Assembly: GCF_001493375.1 (NCBI RefSeq)
Contig: NZ_LN929755.1
Span: 62,001-126,000 of the forward strand
Reading direction: 5' to 3'
Source: Streptomyces specialis
GTDB lineage: Bacteria; Actinomycetota; Actinomycetes; Streptomycetales; Streptomycetaceae
Length of the DNA: 64,000 nt
This document shows positions 1 through 8,129 of the stretch, in pieces (the first letter of the stretch is position 1; the number at the start of each line of letters is the position of its first letter). Position numbers and translations under genes: made by a program. Under the pieces are notes generated by a model. The model worked only from the letters and a program-made list of their open reading frames with translations. It was not told the origin of the DNA and searched no databases.

Positions 1-55
1 CGCCGCGCGGCTCAGCAGGCGACCGGCCCGGGTGGCGTCGGAGGCCACGGGGCGC

Positions 56-1399
56 TCAACGCTGGAGAGCGCTGACCGGCTCGATGCGCACGGCCCGCAC
101 CGCCGGGAGCAGCCCGGCGAGCAGCCCGGCGAGCACCCCCCCGCCCGCGGCGGCCAGTGCCCCGGTCACATCCAGCACCGGCTGCCAGGTGTTGAGCAGC
201 GACACCGTCACCGTGACCACGATGCCCGCCACCGCCCCGAGCAGCCCACCGGCCCCGCCCAGCAGGGTGGTCTCCGCCATGAGCTGGGCGAAGACATGCA
301 CCCGCCGGGCGCCCAACGCGCGGCGCAGGCCGATCTCGGACACCCGCGCCGTGATCCCGGCCGTGGCCGCGTTGCCGATCGACACGGCGCCGATGGCCAG
401 TGACACCGCGGAGAGCACCACCGCCATCCGGGTCACGCTGTCCTCCACCTCTCGGCGCATGCTCCGGGGATCGGGCGGCGCGACCGCCCGCAGCGCCTCC
501 GGCTCCCCCGGTGACAGCGCCAGCGGCGCCTGACCGCCGATCAATTGTGCGGCGCCGGGGGCCGTGCGGATGACCACGTCCCGGGTGGCGGGCGGTCCCT
601 GGGCAGCCGCTGCCAACGGCTCGGCAGCGCTGAAGGGCACCACCGCGGCCGGCAGGGTCTCCGGTCTCCGAGCCACATCGTCGAAGATCCCGATCACCGT
701 GAATGCCCGGTCGTTGATGAACACCGAGCCGCCGGGCCGGACGACGCCCAAGGTGTGCGCCATGCCGGCGGGCAGCAGCACCACCGGCGCGCCCGCCCGG
801 TCGTGGTAGGTGTCGAACGTCCGGCCCACCGTGACCCGCGGCTCCACCGCGGCGAACGCCGCCGAATCCATGCCGATCACGGTGCCCTCCAGGGCGGGCG
901 CACCCCGCCCGGTTCCAGCGGCCAGGGTCTGCTGCTCCAGCAGCACCCGGCGGCCGGCCGCCTCCACACCGGCCAGTGGCAGCAGCCGGTCCAGCGCGGC
1001 ATCGCTCTGCCACTCCGGCGAGCCGCCGGCCGCCGACTGCCCGGCCGGGGACTCCTCCGGCCCGTCGTCCTCGCCCGGCAGCACGGTGACCTCGGTGGCG
1101 CGCTTGATGTCGAAGGTGGCGGTGACCTGCTGGGAGAGGGTCGAGGACAGGCCCAACGTGGCCACGAAGGCGGCGGCCCCCAGCACCGTGCCCAGCGCGG
1201 TGAGCAGCGACCGCACCGGGTGCCCGCCGACCGAGCGCCCCGCCTCGGTGCACAGATCCCGCAGCCGGAACCGTCCCGGGCGCAGGCCGAGGTGTGCCGG
1301 CAGCGGACTGCGGCGTGACGGGCGTCGCCGTCCCCCTTCCGGGGCCGCTGGGGGCCGGGGCGTGGCGGGTGACTCGGCGGGCGTGCTCAGCTCCCCCAT
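56..1399 (-). CDS. MacB/FtsX-type ABC transporter permease
   Basis: Membrane subunit of a MacB-like efflux or lipoprotein-type ABC system. The 447-residue protein has a cytoplasmic Arg/Pro-rich start, a first membrane helix near residues 60-85, a large extracytoplasmic MacB periplasmic core domain and three C-terminal helices (about 315-340, 365-395, 405-435), ending in the familiar RxEPxxALQR tail of FtsX-domain permeases. The start ATG lies 13 bases inside the end of the ATPase gene. With the adaptor and lipoprotein upstream it forms a four-gene operon. The substrate cannot be read from sequence. Confidence 0.9.
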   Translation of the reverse strand: MGELSTPAESPATPRPPAAPEGGRRRPSRRSPLPAHLGLRPGRFRLRDLCTEAGRSVGGHPVRSLLTALGTVLGAAAFVATLGLSSTLSQQVTATFDIKRATEVTVLPGEDDGPEESPAGQSAAGGSPEWQSDAALDRLLPLAGVEAAGRRVLLEQQTLAAGTGRGAPALEGTVIGMDSAAFAAVEPRVTVGRTFDTYHDRAGAPVVLLPAGMAHTLGVVRPGGSVFINDRAFTVIGIFDDVARRPETLPAAVVPFSAAEPLAAAAQGPPATRDVVIRTAPGAAQLIGGQAPLALSPGEPEALRAVAPPDPRSMRREVEDSVTRMAVVLSAVSLAIGAVSIGNAATAGITARVSEIGLRRALGARRVHVFAQLMAETTLLGGAGGLLGAVAGIVVTVTVSLLNTWQPVLDVTGALAAAGGGVLAGLLAGLLPAVRAVRIEPVSALQR

Positions 1400-2121
1400 G
1401 TCGCCTCCTTCGCCGGTACCGGACCGGCGGCACGGGCCGGGCGTTCGGTGACGGTGCCGTCGCGGACCTCGATCCGGCGGTCACCACGGGCGGCGACCTC
1501 GGCGTCGTGGGTCACCACCACCAGGGTGATCCCCTCCCGGTGCAGTTCGCCGATCAGCTCCAGCACCCGGACGGAGTTCTCGGTGTCCAGATTGCCGGTC
1601 GGCTCGTCGCAGAACAGCACCCGCGGCCGGCCGGCCACCGCGCGGGCGATGGCGACCCGTTGCCGCTCCCCGCCCGAGAGGGTCCGCGGATCCGCTCCGG
1701 ACCGGGCGGACATCCCCACCCTGTCCAGCGCCTCGGCCGCCAGCCGGCGGCGCTCCCGCACCGGGCGCGGACCGTACACCATGCCCAGCTCCACGTTCTC
1801 CAGCGCGGAGCGGCCGGGCAGCAGGTGGAACGCCTGGAACACGAAGCCGAAAAGCTGGCCGCGCAGGGTCACGCGCCGCCGCTCGTCGGCCTTTGAGGTC
1901 TCGTCGCCCGCCACCCGGTAGCTGCCGGCGGTGGGGCGGTCCAGCAGGCCCAGAACGTTCAGCAGTGTGGACTTCCCGGCGCCGGAGGGGCCGGTGACGG
2001 TCAGGTAGTCGCCGGTCCCGACCAGCAGATCCACCGGGCGCAGCGCGTGCACCGGCACGCCGTCGTCGTAGGTGCGGGCCACACCGGTCAGTTCGAGCAC
2101 CGGACGGCCGCCGCCGGTCAT
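1387..2121 (-). CDS. ABC transporter ATP-binding protein (MacB/LolD type)
   Basis: Cytoplasmic ATPase that powers the adjacent permease. 244 residues, the normal size for LolD/MacB-type ATPases. Walker A is GPSGAGKST near residue 43, the signature is LSGGERQRVAIARA near 148, Walker B is VLFCDEPTGNLD, and the switch His is in VVTHD. The ATG overlaps the stop of the adaptor gene by four bases (ATGA), which suggests translational coupling. Confidence 0.95.
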   Translation of the reverse strand: MTGGGRPVLELTGVARTYDDGVPVHALRPVDLLVGTGDYLTVTGPSGAGKSTLLNVLGLLDRPTAGSYRVAGDETSKADERRRVTLRGQLFGFVFQAFHLLPGRSALENVELGMVYGPRPVRERRRLAAEALDRVGMSARSGADPRTLSGGERQRVAIARAVAGRPRVLFCDEPTGNLDTENSVRVLELIGELHREGITLVVVTHDAEVAARGDRRIEVRDGTVTERPARAAGPVPAKEATWGS

Positions 2122-3281
2122 GGTGTGCTCCCCGTCGGCCCGGACCCGCCGACCAGACCCACCACCACCTCGGTGCCGGGCCGCAATGTGCCCTCGACCG
2201 GAGTGACGGCCACCCAGCCGTCGCCGGTCGCCCCGGTGCGGACCGCCGTCTCCGACATGGTGACCGGCCCGCCGTCCGGGTCCGAGCGCCGCGCCACGGT
2301 GACATAGGTCTCGCCATCCGGCCGGGCACGGAGACCGGTCACCGGGACCGCGAGCACCGGTTCGGGCGAGGCGGGGCCGCCCCCCGAGATCCGCACCGAG
2401 TGGGGCGGGGGGACGGCCAGCGGCTCGCCGTCGAACTCCAGCAGTACCGTGCGGCCGTCCGTGCTCTCGTCCTCCGCGGGCTCCTCCGCCACCGACGCCA
2501 CCGTGGCCCGGGCGGTCGTGCCCGACACCTCGTCGGTGATCTCGGCCTCGGCGCCCACCGGAATCGCGGGAAGCTGGTCCGGCGCGGCCGTGGCGCTGAC
2601 CCGGTTCTGCCCGGCGTCCAGCGTCAGCAGGACCGCCCCCGGCCCCTCCAGGATGTCCCCGACGCGCAACGGGGCGCTGGACAGGGTGCGGCCGGAACGG
2701 TCGATCCGGGCCAGATGGTGGCGGGGCAGCACCCCGCCCTCCGGCACCCGGTAGCCGCGGTCCTGGTAGAAGCGCTCTACCGCCACCGCCATGGCCGGGG
2801 AGAACTCCCCGTCCGTGCCCGCCGGGTAGCCCAGGCGGACCAGCAGATCCTGCACCTGCCGCACGTCGGGGCCGGACAGGCCGGGGGCCAGGTCCCGGTA
2901 GAGCGGGAAGTCGATGACGGCGGCGAAGACGGGCTCGCCCGCGATCTCCAGCGCCACGGCTCCTTCGGCGAGTTCGTCGCCGGGCTCCAGTGGAGTCGCC
3001 GTGACCACGGGGGGGTCGCCCGGCAGCACGGCCGGGGCCGTCACCGGCACCGAAGGGCCAGGCTCGACCCGGCCGCGCAGCAGCACCGAGGTGTGGATCA
3101 CCCGTTCCTCGGCCGCCGCCAGCACCGGCGACGCCTCCGGCGGCCGGGCGTCGGCCACCGCCTGCTGCGGGGACTTCAGACCGGAGCCGAGCAGCGTTCC
3201 GGCTCCCGTCGCCAGCGCGGCCACCGCGACCGCGGACAGCGCCGCCGCCCGGACCCGGCGGCGCACAGCCATGCCGCTCAC
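2118..3281 (-). CDS. Membrane-fusion adaptor with peptidoglycan-binding domain
   Basis: Extracytoplasmic adaptor of the efflux system, HlyD/RND-adaptor-like. One N-terminal hydrophobic anchor (about residues 8-30) precedes a domain that includes a PG_binding_1-like repeat (LSGPDVRQVQDLLVRLGY, about residue 150) and a C-terminal barrel-sandwich part. The GTG start overlaps the lipoprotein stop by four bases (GTGA) and has GGAGG ten bases upstream; the ATG nine bases further in is less well placed. Upstream of the ATPase and permease in one operon. Adaptors with a wall-binding domain are common in Gram-positive efflux systems. Confidence 0.82.
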   Translation of the reverse strand: MSGMAVRRRVRAAALSAVAVAALATGAGTLLGSGLKSPQQAVADARPPEASPVLAAAEERVIHTSVLLRGRVEPGPSVPVTAPAVLPGDPPVVTATPLEPGDELAEGAVALEIAGEPVFAAVIDFPLYRDLAPGLSGPDVRQVQDLLVRLGYPAGTDGEFSPAMAVAVERFYQDRGYRVPEGGVLPRHHLARIDRSGRTLSSAPLRVGDILEGPGAVLLTLDAGQNRVSATAAPDQLPAIPVGAEAEITDEVSGTTARATVASVAEEPAEDESTDGRTVLLEFDGEPLAVPPPHSVRISGGGPASPEPVLAVPVTGLRARPDGETYVTVARRSDPDGGPVTMSETAVRTGATGDGWVAVTPVEGTLRPGTEVVVGLVGGSGPTGSTP

Positions 3282-4234
3282 CTGTCCAGCACCTCCGCCG
3301 CCCGCATCGCCGCCTGCTCGATCTGCGGGTTCAGCTCGGCGAACTCCACCGCGTGATCCTCCACGATGTCCTGTTGCGCGGTCAGATTGACCTCGTCGAT
3401 CTCCGCGAAGAAACCTGTCTCGGTCCGGCACTGGACCATGGCCACCGCCAGCCGGGATTCCTCCTCGGTGGGCTGATAGGTGCGGTCCGGGTCCGGCGGC
3501 CCGACGGCGACCGTGCCGGGCGTGCGGTCCGGCTCCCACTCCGGCGCGGTCGGGTGGTAGTCGCCGAGCGGAATCCCGAAGCGCTCGTGCGGATCCGGGT
3601 CCTCCCGGTACGCCTCCCGGCTGTCCGGCTCGAAGCCGTGCCCTGCCAGACAGTCCAGTACCTCGTCGGCGTACTCGGCTTCCACCGCTTCCAGTTCGTT
3701 CCACAGTTCCCGATTGATGGTGTTGCCGAGTTGCTCCACATAGCCGGCGATCAAGCCGGGTGACGCGCCGACCGCCTCCTCGGCCTCGGCGAAGCAGGCG
3801 TCGTACGCCTGGTCGAAGCCGGCGTCGAAGCTGAGTACCGAGGCGGGCGCGCCGGGCACCGGGCCGTGGAAACCGTTGGCCCTCGCCTCCTCCTCGGTCC
3901 GCGGCGGATAGCGCGGTTCTGACATGTCGCCGAACATGTTCTCGCCCAGCCGGTCCCCGGTGTCCAGCAGTTGCGTGAAGCCCGCATCAGCCATGCAACG
4001 GGCCCGTACCTGCCGCTGTGCGTAGAGGATGTAGGTGACGTCCTGGCCCAGGTAGAGGTCGAACGGCATGGTGGCGCCCTCTGGTAGGTCGAGCCCGGTG
4101 GTGTCGGCGCCGTCCCCGCCGCCGGAGTCGTCCGCCATGCAGCCGGTGAGGCCGGCGGTGAGGGCGACGGCGAGCAGTACCGCGCCCGTGAGAGCCGGCC
4201 GTGATCGTGGCCGGCGCGTGAGATGGGACCACAT
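3278..4234 (-). CDS. Secreted lipoprotein of the efflux operon
   Basis: A 318-residue lipoprotein. The N-terminus has Arg residues, a hydrophobic core and an LTGC lipobox near residue 30, followed by an acidic Gly/Asp linker. The rest is rich in Glu/Asp with several Cys (ARCMADAGF, DACFAEAEE, LDCLAGHGF, VQCRTETGF), a pattern of periodic helices each carrying one Cys. First gene of the four-gene operon, overlapping the adaptor by four bases. No enzymatic motif is visible; it may be a ligand-binding or sensing partner of the transporter, which is inference. Confidence 0.8.
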   Translation of the reverse strand: MWSHLTRRPRSRPALTGAVLLAVALTAGLTGCMADDSGGGDGADTTGLDLPEGATMPFDLYLGQDVTYILYAQRQVRARCMADAGFTQLLDTGDRLGENMFGDMSEPRYPPRTEEEARANGFHGPVPGAPASVLSFDAGFDQAYDACFAEAEEAVGASPGLIAGYVEQLGNTINRELWNELEAVEAEYADEVLDCLAGHGFEPDSREAYREDPDPHERFGIPLGDYHPTAPEWEPDRTPGTVAVGPPDPDRTYQPTEEESRLAVAMVQCRTETGFFAEIDEVNLTAQQDIVEDHAVEFAELNPQIEQAAMRAAEVLDR

Positions 4235-4305
4235 GGTTTCGTTCCCCCGGAGGAAGCTGAGGCGGCCAGCGGACGCACGCCCGCTGGCCGCGGCGGAGCG
4301 GTCGG

Positions 4306-4797
4306 TCAGCAGCGGATGTGCGAGGAGTTCTGTTCCCAGACGCCCTCGATCAGCTTGCGCACCCCGTAAGTGTTGGGGTCGTTGGCGACGTTGTCGTAGT
4401 TGCCGCGGTAGCCGACATCGGCGTAGACCCGCACGTAGCACTGGGTGTCACGGTTGGCGATCGCCTCCGCGCAGTCCCAGAACCCGGTGGTGCGGCTGAG
4501 CTCGCGGCAGGTGCCGATGTGCCCGCTGCCGCCGCCCCACTGGTCGTCGTGGTGGTTGCTGTCGTTGTAGTAGAAGTGCCGCTGGTACCCGCAGGCGTTG
4601 GTCCAGACGTTCTCGTGGTCGCCGCTGCCCCAGCACCAGGTGCTCCACGTCGAGGAGTAACAGATCTCCCCCGGCACACAGTTGAGCCAACCGTTTCCGC
4701 TGTCGGCCTGCGCGGGTGCCGCGCCGCCGGCCATGACGCCACCGATGGCGAACAGCATCGCCAGGGTCGCGCCCAGTCTCTTGATCAGTCTTGCCAT
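4306..4797 (-). CDS. Secreted peptidase-inhibitor I36-like protein (paralogue A)
   Basis: 163 residues with a Sec signal peptide ending AQA near residue 31. The mature part has the GEIC[YF] start typical of actinobacterial I36-like/beta-gamma-crystallin-type small proteins, many Cys, Trp and aromatic residues, an acidic-His run (NDSNHHDDQW) and a C-terminus NSSHIRC. A GGGGAG ribosome site lies eight bases before the ATG. It is paralogous to the gene just upstream, with the same motif order and the same NSSHxRC end. Likely extracellular; an inhibitor role is only inferred from the family. Confidence 0.75.
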   Translation of the reverse strand: MARLIKRLGATLAMLFAIGGVMAGGAAPAQADSGNGWLNCVPGEICYSSTWSTWCWGSGDHENVWTNACGYQRHFYYNDSNHHDDQWGGGSGHIGTCRELSRTTGFWDCAEAIANRDTQCYVRVYADVGYRGNYDNVANDPNTYGVRKLIEGVWEQNSSHIRC

Positions 4798-4845
4798 GGA
4801 GAGATCTCCCCTCGGATGTGGGTGGTGACCGGTGTCCTGACCATG

Positions 4846-5307
4846 TCAGCAACGCAGATGCGAGGAGTTCTCCTCGTACAGCGCGGGGCTGAAGCCCGCG
4901 TAGTTCTGCCAGTAGTCCTCGGAGGCGGGCTGGTTGACGAAGGTCTGGTAGGTGCCCAAGTAGCCGACGTCCTTGTAGACCCGCACCGGGCACGCACTGT
5001 CCCGGTTGAGGATGTGCGTGGCGTCGTCCGCGAACGCGCCCCCGTGGTGCCAGACGGTGGTGTGGTGATTGTCGCTGTTGTAGTAGAAATGACGCCGTCC
5101 GGGATTACCGCTGTCGTGTTTCCATTCCTTGAAACAGATCTCACCTCTGCTGCATTGGAGGAGGCCGTTTCCGTTGTCCGCATGGGCGGCCGGTGCGGCG
5201 ACCACAGCCGCCGAGAGGACGACACCCAGGACGGCGGCGGCGGTCGCAGCCCTTTTTGTGCCCATCAGTACCTGCGGTCGGACTGCCATCTTTGCGTTTC
5301 GCGTCAT
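4846..5307 (-). CDS. Secreted peptidase-inhibitor I36-like protein (paralogue B)
   Basis: 153 residues with a long signal peptide (cut after AAHA, near residue 45), then NGNGLLQCSRGEICFKEW, an aromatic HFYYNSDNHH segment, a VRVYKDVGYLGTY block and the end NSSHLRC. All these blocks match paralogue A, so the pair is a tandem duplication. I chose the outer ATG because it has GGAGAG six bases upstream and overlaps the LuxR stop by four bases (ATGA). Probably co-transcribed with the regulator. Confidence 0.75.
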   Translation of the reverse strand: MTRNAKMAVRPQVLMGTKRAATAAAVLGVVLSAAVVAAPAAHADNGNGLLQCSRGEICFKEWKHDSGNPGRRHFYYNSDNHHTTVWHHGGAFADDATHILNRDSACPVRVYKDVGYLGTYQTFVNQPASEDYWQNYAGFSPALYEENSSHLRC

Positions 5308-6149
5308 GCGTTCTCTCCAGCGAACGAAGAATCCGGAAGCACCGGTCTTTTCATTCGCCTATTCTTGCCGTGCGGCGGCGGGCTGTCCCGGGTCGATCGG
5401 CCAGTATGCGCCTGGTCGATCGGCCAGTCCGGGCCCGTGGCGCCATGCCCGTCAGCGGCCGGGCAGCCGGCCAGCGTCACCAGATGCGCGCGATTACGTC
5501 CTCCGAATTTGGCCAGCAGATTTCCCACGTGATACTTGACTGTGCTTTCGCTCACACGCAGCCGGCCGGCGATCTCGACATCGGTGTGCCCCAGCGCGAT
5601 CAGCGGGAGCACCGCACGCTCCCGCTCGGTCAGGGTGCCGAACCGGGGAGCCTGCCAGGCGGCCGGCCCGGCACAGGCACAGGTGGCGCCGACCGCGGCC
5701 CGCTGCCGGACCAGCGCGGCACCGATCCGGGGGCTGACCCAGCCGTCGCCGGATCGCAGTGCTCGGGCGACCAGGCAACTGTCCTGCCGCAGATCGGCGC
5801 CGCAGACGAAGGACCGGATCCCGAGCCGGGCCGCGAACTCGATCACCGCCACGGCCGGGACCTCCTCGCTGAACAAAGCCAGCTCGGCGCCGGCGGACCG
5901 GGCGGCGCGGCCCAGTTCGCGCAGCCAGTCGGTGAGATTCCCCGAGAGCAGTGCGATATCGGCCACCGCCACGTCCGTGGCGCGGCTGTGAAGCAACCCG
6001 GTGAGCCGACGGTAATCACCGGACAGACCGGCGATGAATGTGCCCCTGTCCGTGGCCAGGTTGGCCGCCAATTCCTCCAGTACTGAACAGTCCCGAATAG
6101 CGAAAGCTATTCGGGACCGGGTGTGGCTTCTAAAAGGCGGCCCACTCAT
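5304..6149 (-). CDS. LuxR/NarL-family transcriptional regulator
   Basis: 281-residue regulator. The N-terminal ~170 residues look like a receiver-type alpha/beta domain but lack a clear DD..D..K phosphorylation set, so it may be an atypical regulator. The C-terminus holds a GerE-type helix-turn-helix: LTERERAVLPLIALGHTDVE followed by GRLRVSESTVKYHVGNLLAKFGGRNR (about 185-240). The ATG at 6149 has a GGGGG site eight bases upstream. A Pro/Arg-rich tail ends inside the start of the I36-like paralogue B, so the regulator and its likely target are coupled. Confidence 0.85.
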   Translation of the reverse strand: MSGPPFRSHTRSRIAFAIRDCSVLEELAANLATDRGTFIAGLSGDYRRLTGLLHSRATDVAVADIALLSGNLTDWLRELGRAARSAGAELALFSEEVPAVAVIEFAARLGIRSFVCGADLRQDSCLVARALRSGDGWVSPRIGAALVRQRAAVGATCACAGPAAWQAPRFGTLTERERAVLPLIALGHTDVEIAGRLRVSESTVKYHVGNLLAKFGGRNRAHLVTLAGCPAADGHGATGPDWPIDQAHTGRSTRDSPPPHGKNRRMKRPVLPDSSFAGENA

Positions 6150-6619
6150 ATTTGCATCCCCCCGAATCACTGATACGTCTGCCCCCGCATGTGCAGTCGC
6201 ACCCTACGACCATTGCATCGTTCGCCGGTAGGGGGTATCTATGACAATCCGGTGTTCGGCGATGCCATGAGAGCATCGCCCTGCGCGCACCACGCGCAGC
6301 TCCCCGCGTGGTACGCCGGCCGGGACTCAGGACAGTGGCGGTGCGGGCGGCGAGGTCATCGCGGACTTCGCCGATGTCCTGGTACGGGTGAGGAGACAGG
6401 GTGTCCCGGAAACGGAATATCCCATTCTCCCCGGCTTTGCAATCGGCGTCCACCCGCACGGCGCCCAGGATCACCGGGTCCGGCCCGCGCGGCCGTCCCG
6501 CTTCGCCGGGCCGGAAAGGCGGCGGACGGAACGGCGAGATCCCCCCACGTGATCACCGCGAGCGAGTCACCGCCGACGTGACTCCGAACGAGTCCCGCGG
6601 GCCGCCGCCCGCCCTGGGC
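6150..6619. other. Intergenic stretch without a supported gene
   Basis: About 470 bases between the LuxR gene and the decayed immunity pieces. Short open frames exist on both strands, but none has a convincing ribosome site, codon bias or a recognisable protein. The part next to 6150 is less GC-rich and probably holds the LuxR promoter. Confidence 0.5.
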
Positions 6620-6831
6620 TCAGTCCTCGATGAAGACCTGCTCAAGGCAGGGGCGACCGTCCCGGTCGAGAACTCCCCAGCGGGTGGCGGGGACCGCAGA
6701 CTCAGACCGTAGAACTCCTCGCTCTCCGGCCATGTGAGGACGACCGCTTCCGCCCGCTCCTCCTCGGTGAGGCTTCCCAAGAGGCCGTCCGGGGCCTGGG
6801 GGAACGTGCCGTAGTGCCCCGCCGCACTCAC
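6620..6831 (-). pseudogene. Frameshifted orphan immunity-type gene remnant
   Basis: From a GTG at 6831 the frame reads YGTFPQAPDGLLGSLTEEER and continues to FYGLSLRS, after which the meaningful reading jumps one frame to RWGVLDRDGRPCLEQVFIED and stops. Joined, this makes a coherent small protein of about 70 residues; as it stands a one-base frameshift near 6685 breaks it. The first 20 residues are repeated almost exactly at 8067-8129. It lies downstream of the Rhs toxin, where displaced immunity genes gather. Its family is not recognised. Confidence 0.55.
6769..6831 (-). repeat. Immunity-remnant repeat, copy 1
   Basis: A 63-base segment encoding YGTFPQAPDGLLGSL with about ten mismatches to the copy at 8067-8129. 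It probably marks a recombination point used in cassette exchange at the Rhs locus. Confidence 0.8.
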
Positions 6832-6834
6832 CGG

Positions 6835-7105
6835 TTCAGCCTGCTCAGCGCGTTGAGCATGACGCCGGGCGTCGGGTCCTCGATCGATCTCCACGTGGAG
6901 GTGCGGTCCCTTGCTCGGGTCGTGGTCGATGCGGAACCGTTTCCACGTGCCGTCGACGACATTCTCGAAGCCCACCACCTGACCGTGCGGGCTCACCGAC
7001 TCCAGACGTCCCGGGTGCGCGGGTCGCTGTCATCGAGCAGGTCCAGGGCGCGATCGCGGGCTTGATTGATGTCCGCGTCGGTGCCCCGGCGGGCAGGTCG
7101 GCGAG
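6835..7105 (-). pseudogene. Remnant of a displaced Rhs toxin tip
   Basis: Two short frames on the minus strand resemble the junction and start of an Rhs C-terminal toxin: GTDADINQARDRALDLL (about 7105-7050), then after a frame change VVGFENVVDGTWKRFRIDHD and PSKGPHLHVEI (about 6980-6885). The W-RIDxDPxKGPH pattern is typical of toxin tips that follow the Rhs core. No complete domain remains. Interpretation: an old toxin tip left behind after replacement by the present one. Confidence 0.5.
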
Positions 7106-7178
7106 AAGACAACGCCGTCCGGGTGCCGACGGCGAAGGCCAGGCCCGGGCCGGCCTGTAGCCGGGCTCGGGCGGTGGG

Positions 7179-7508
7179 TCAGAAGCTGCCGGTCAGCAGT
7201 CCTCGGCGGTGGTGGGTGACGTCGGCGTCGGCGTGGAAGCGGATCGACGTGCCGGGTCCGGTGAGCACGACGGCCTGCCGGGAGTCCGGCAGGTCCGCCG
7301 ACTCCCAGCGTTCGACGGGCAGATGGGTCCAGCCCTCGACGCTCAGCGCGTCGACCGAGGTGTAAACGGTGTGCTCCTCCTAGGAGTTGAAGCCCCGCTC
7401 CCGCCACTCGGCGGGCGCGTCGGCCGGCAGACCCTGATGCCGGGTGCTGACGGTCACCGAGCGGTCGCGTTCGTCGAAGTGGACGGAGATGATGCCCGTG
7501 TCCGTCAT
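7179..7508 (-). pseudogene. Small orphan gene interrupted by an in-frame TAG
   Basis: An ATG at 7508 opens a frame that reads MTDTGIISVHFDERDRSVTV... to RGFNS, meets TAG at 7382-7380, and continues in the same frame without other stops as EEHTVYTSVDALSVEGWTHL... to a TGA at 7179 (109 sense codons apart from the TAG). The continued coding character past the TAG suggests a nonsense mutation, or a sequencing error, in a 109-residue gene. It directly follows the Imm50-like gene (one base apart), so it is probably another immunity or accessory gene of the locus. Confidence 0.55.
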
Positions 7509-7509
7509 C

Positions 7510-8037
7510 TCAGAGCCTTTCGTAGTACACCGTGTCGGTCGGTTCCGGGAGCCGCGTGCCGAGCCGGATCCGGTCCACGCGTCCGGCGTGCAGGTACGGG
7601 CCACCGTCGCCGTCCGCCGCCCGGTAGGCGGCGAAGTGGCCCACCGCGAGGGACGCGTTGCAGACGAACCGCACCACCTCCGCCCCGCCGGACCGGGCGC
7701 GGGCGGTGACGGCGACCCGCCGGTGCTCGACGGGCTCCACCGCCTCGATCACCACGTCCACACCCACCGGGAACGGCCAGCCCATCACCCGCACGTCCTC
7801 GGCGGCGAGGAAACGGATCTGGCACTGCAACCGGTCGCATCCCGCCGCCACCCACTCCCGCTCCGGCCGGTCGGGAAACTCCGGCAGATCCAGCCGCAAC
7901 ACCACCGTGGGCCCGGCACGATCGAGCCGGACCGACCGGAGCACCACGCCGTCCAGCGGCGGCACATCGCTGTAGTACCGATCGATCCGCTCGCGCTCGG
8001 CGAGCAGGTCGGCCCAGGGTGAGGCGGGGGCGATCAT
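7510..8037 (-). CDS. Imm50-like immunity protein
   Basis: 175 residues. The pattern DVPPLDGVVLRSVRLDRAGP, then TVVLRLDLPEFPDRP, then a beta-rich Trp-containing region (VMGWPFPVGVDVVIEAVEP) matches what I know of the Imm50 family of polymorphic-toxin immunity proteins. The ATG overlaps the stop of a short truncated frame upstream by four bases (ATGA). Orphan: the toxin it would neutralise is not the one now encoded by the Rhs gene. Such orphan immunity genes commonly protect against sibling strains. Confidence 0.65.
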   Translation of the reverse strand: MIAPASPWADLLAERERIDRYYSDVPPLDGVVLRSVRLDRAGPTVVLRLDLPEFPDRPEREWVAAGCDRLQCQIRFLAAEDVRVMGWPFPVGVDVVIEAVEPVEHRRVAVTARARSGGAEVVRFVCNASLAVGHFAAYRAADGDGGPYLHAGRVDRIRLGTRLPEPTDTVYYERL

Positions 8038-8129
8038 CGGATGACCGCTTTCCTCTCGTTCTCGATGAGGCTCCCCAGCAGGCCGTCCGGAGCCTGGGGA
8101 AACGTGCCGTAGTACTCCGCCGCGTTCAG
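8034..8129 (-). pseudogene. Truncated second copy of the orphan immunity gene
   Basis: The frame reads NAAEYYGTFPQAPDGLLGSL then IENERKAVIR and stops within the Imm50-like start codon. It matches the first 25 or so residues of the remnant at 6620-6831 and then breaks off, as if the Imm50-like cassette had been inserted into it. Only a CTG could start it, so translation is doubtful unless coupled to the immunity gene ending at 8126. Confidence 0.45.
8067..8129 (-). repeat. Immunity-remnant repeat, copy 2
   Basis: Second copy of the 63-base segment at 6769-6831, sitting at the junction between the active immunity gene and the Imm50-like gene. Confidence 0.8.

Noticed and set aside
1..55. A possible gene start on the minus strand (GTG reading MASDATRAGRLLSRAA)
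   Set aside because: Only 16 codons are inside the window, with no ribosome site or recognisable motif.
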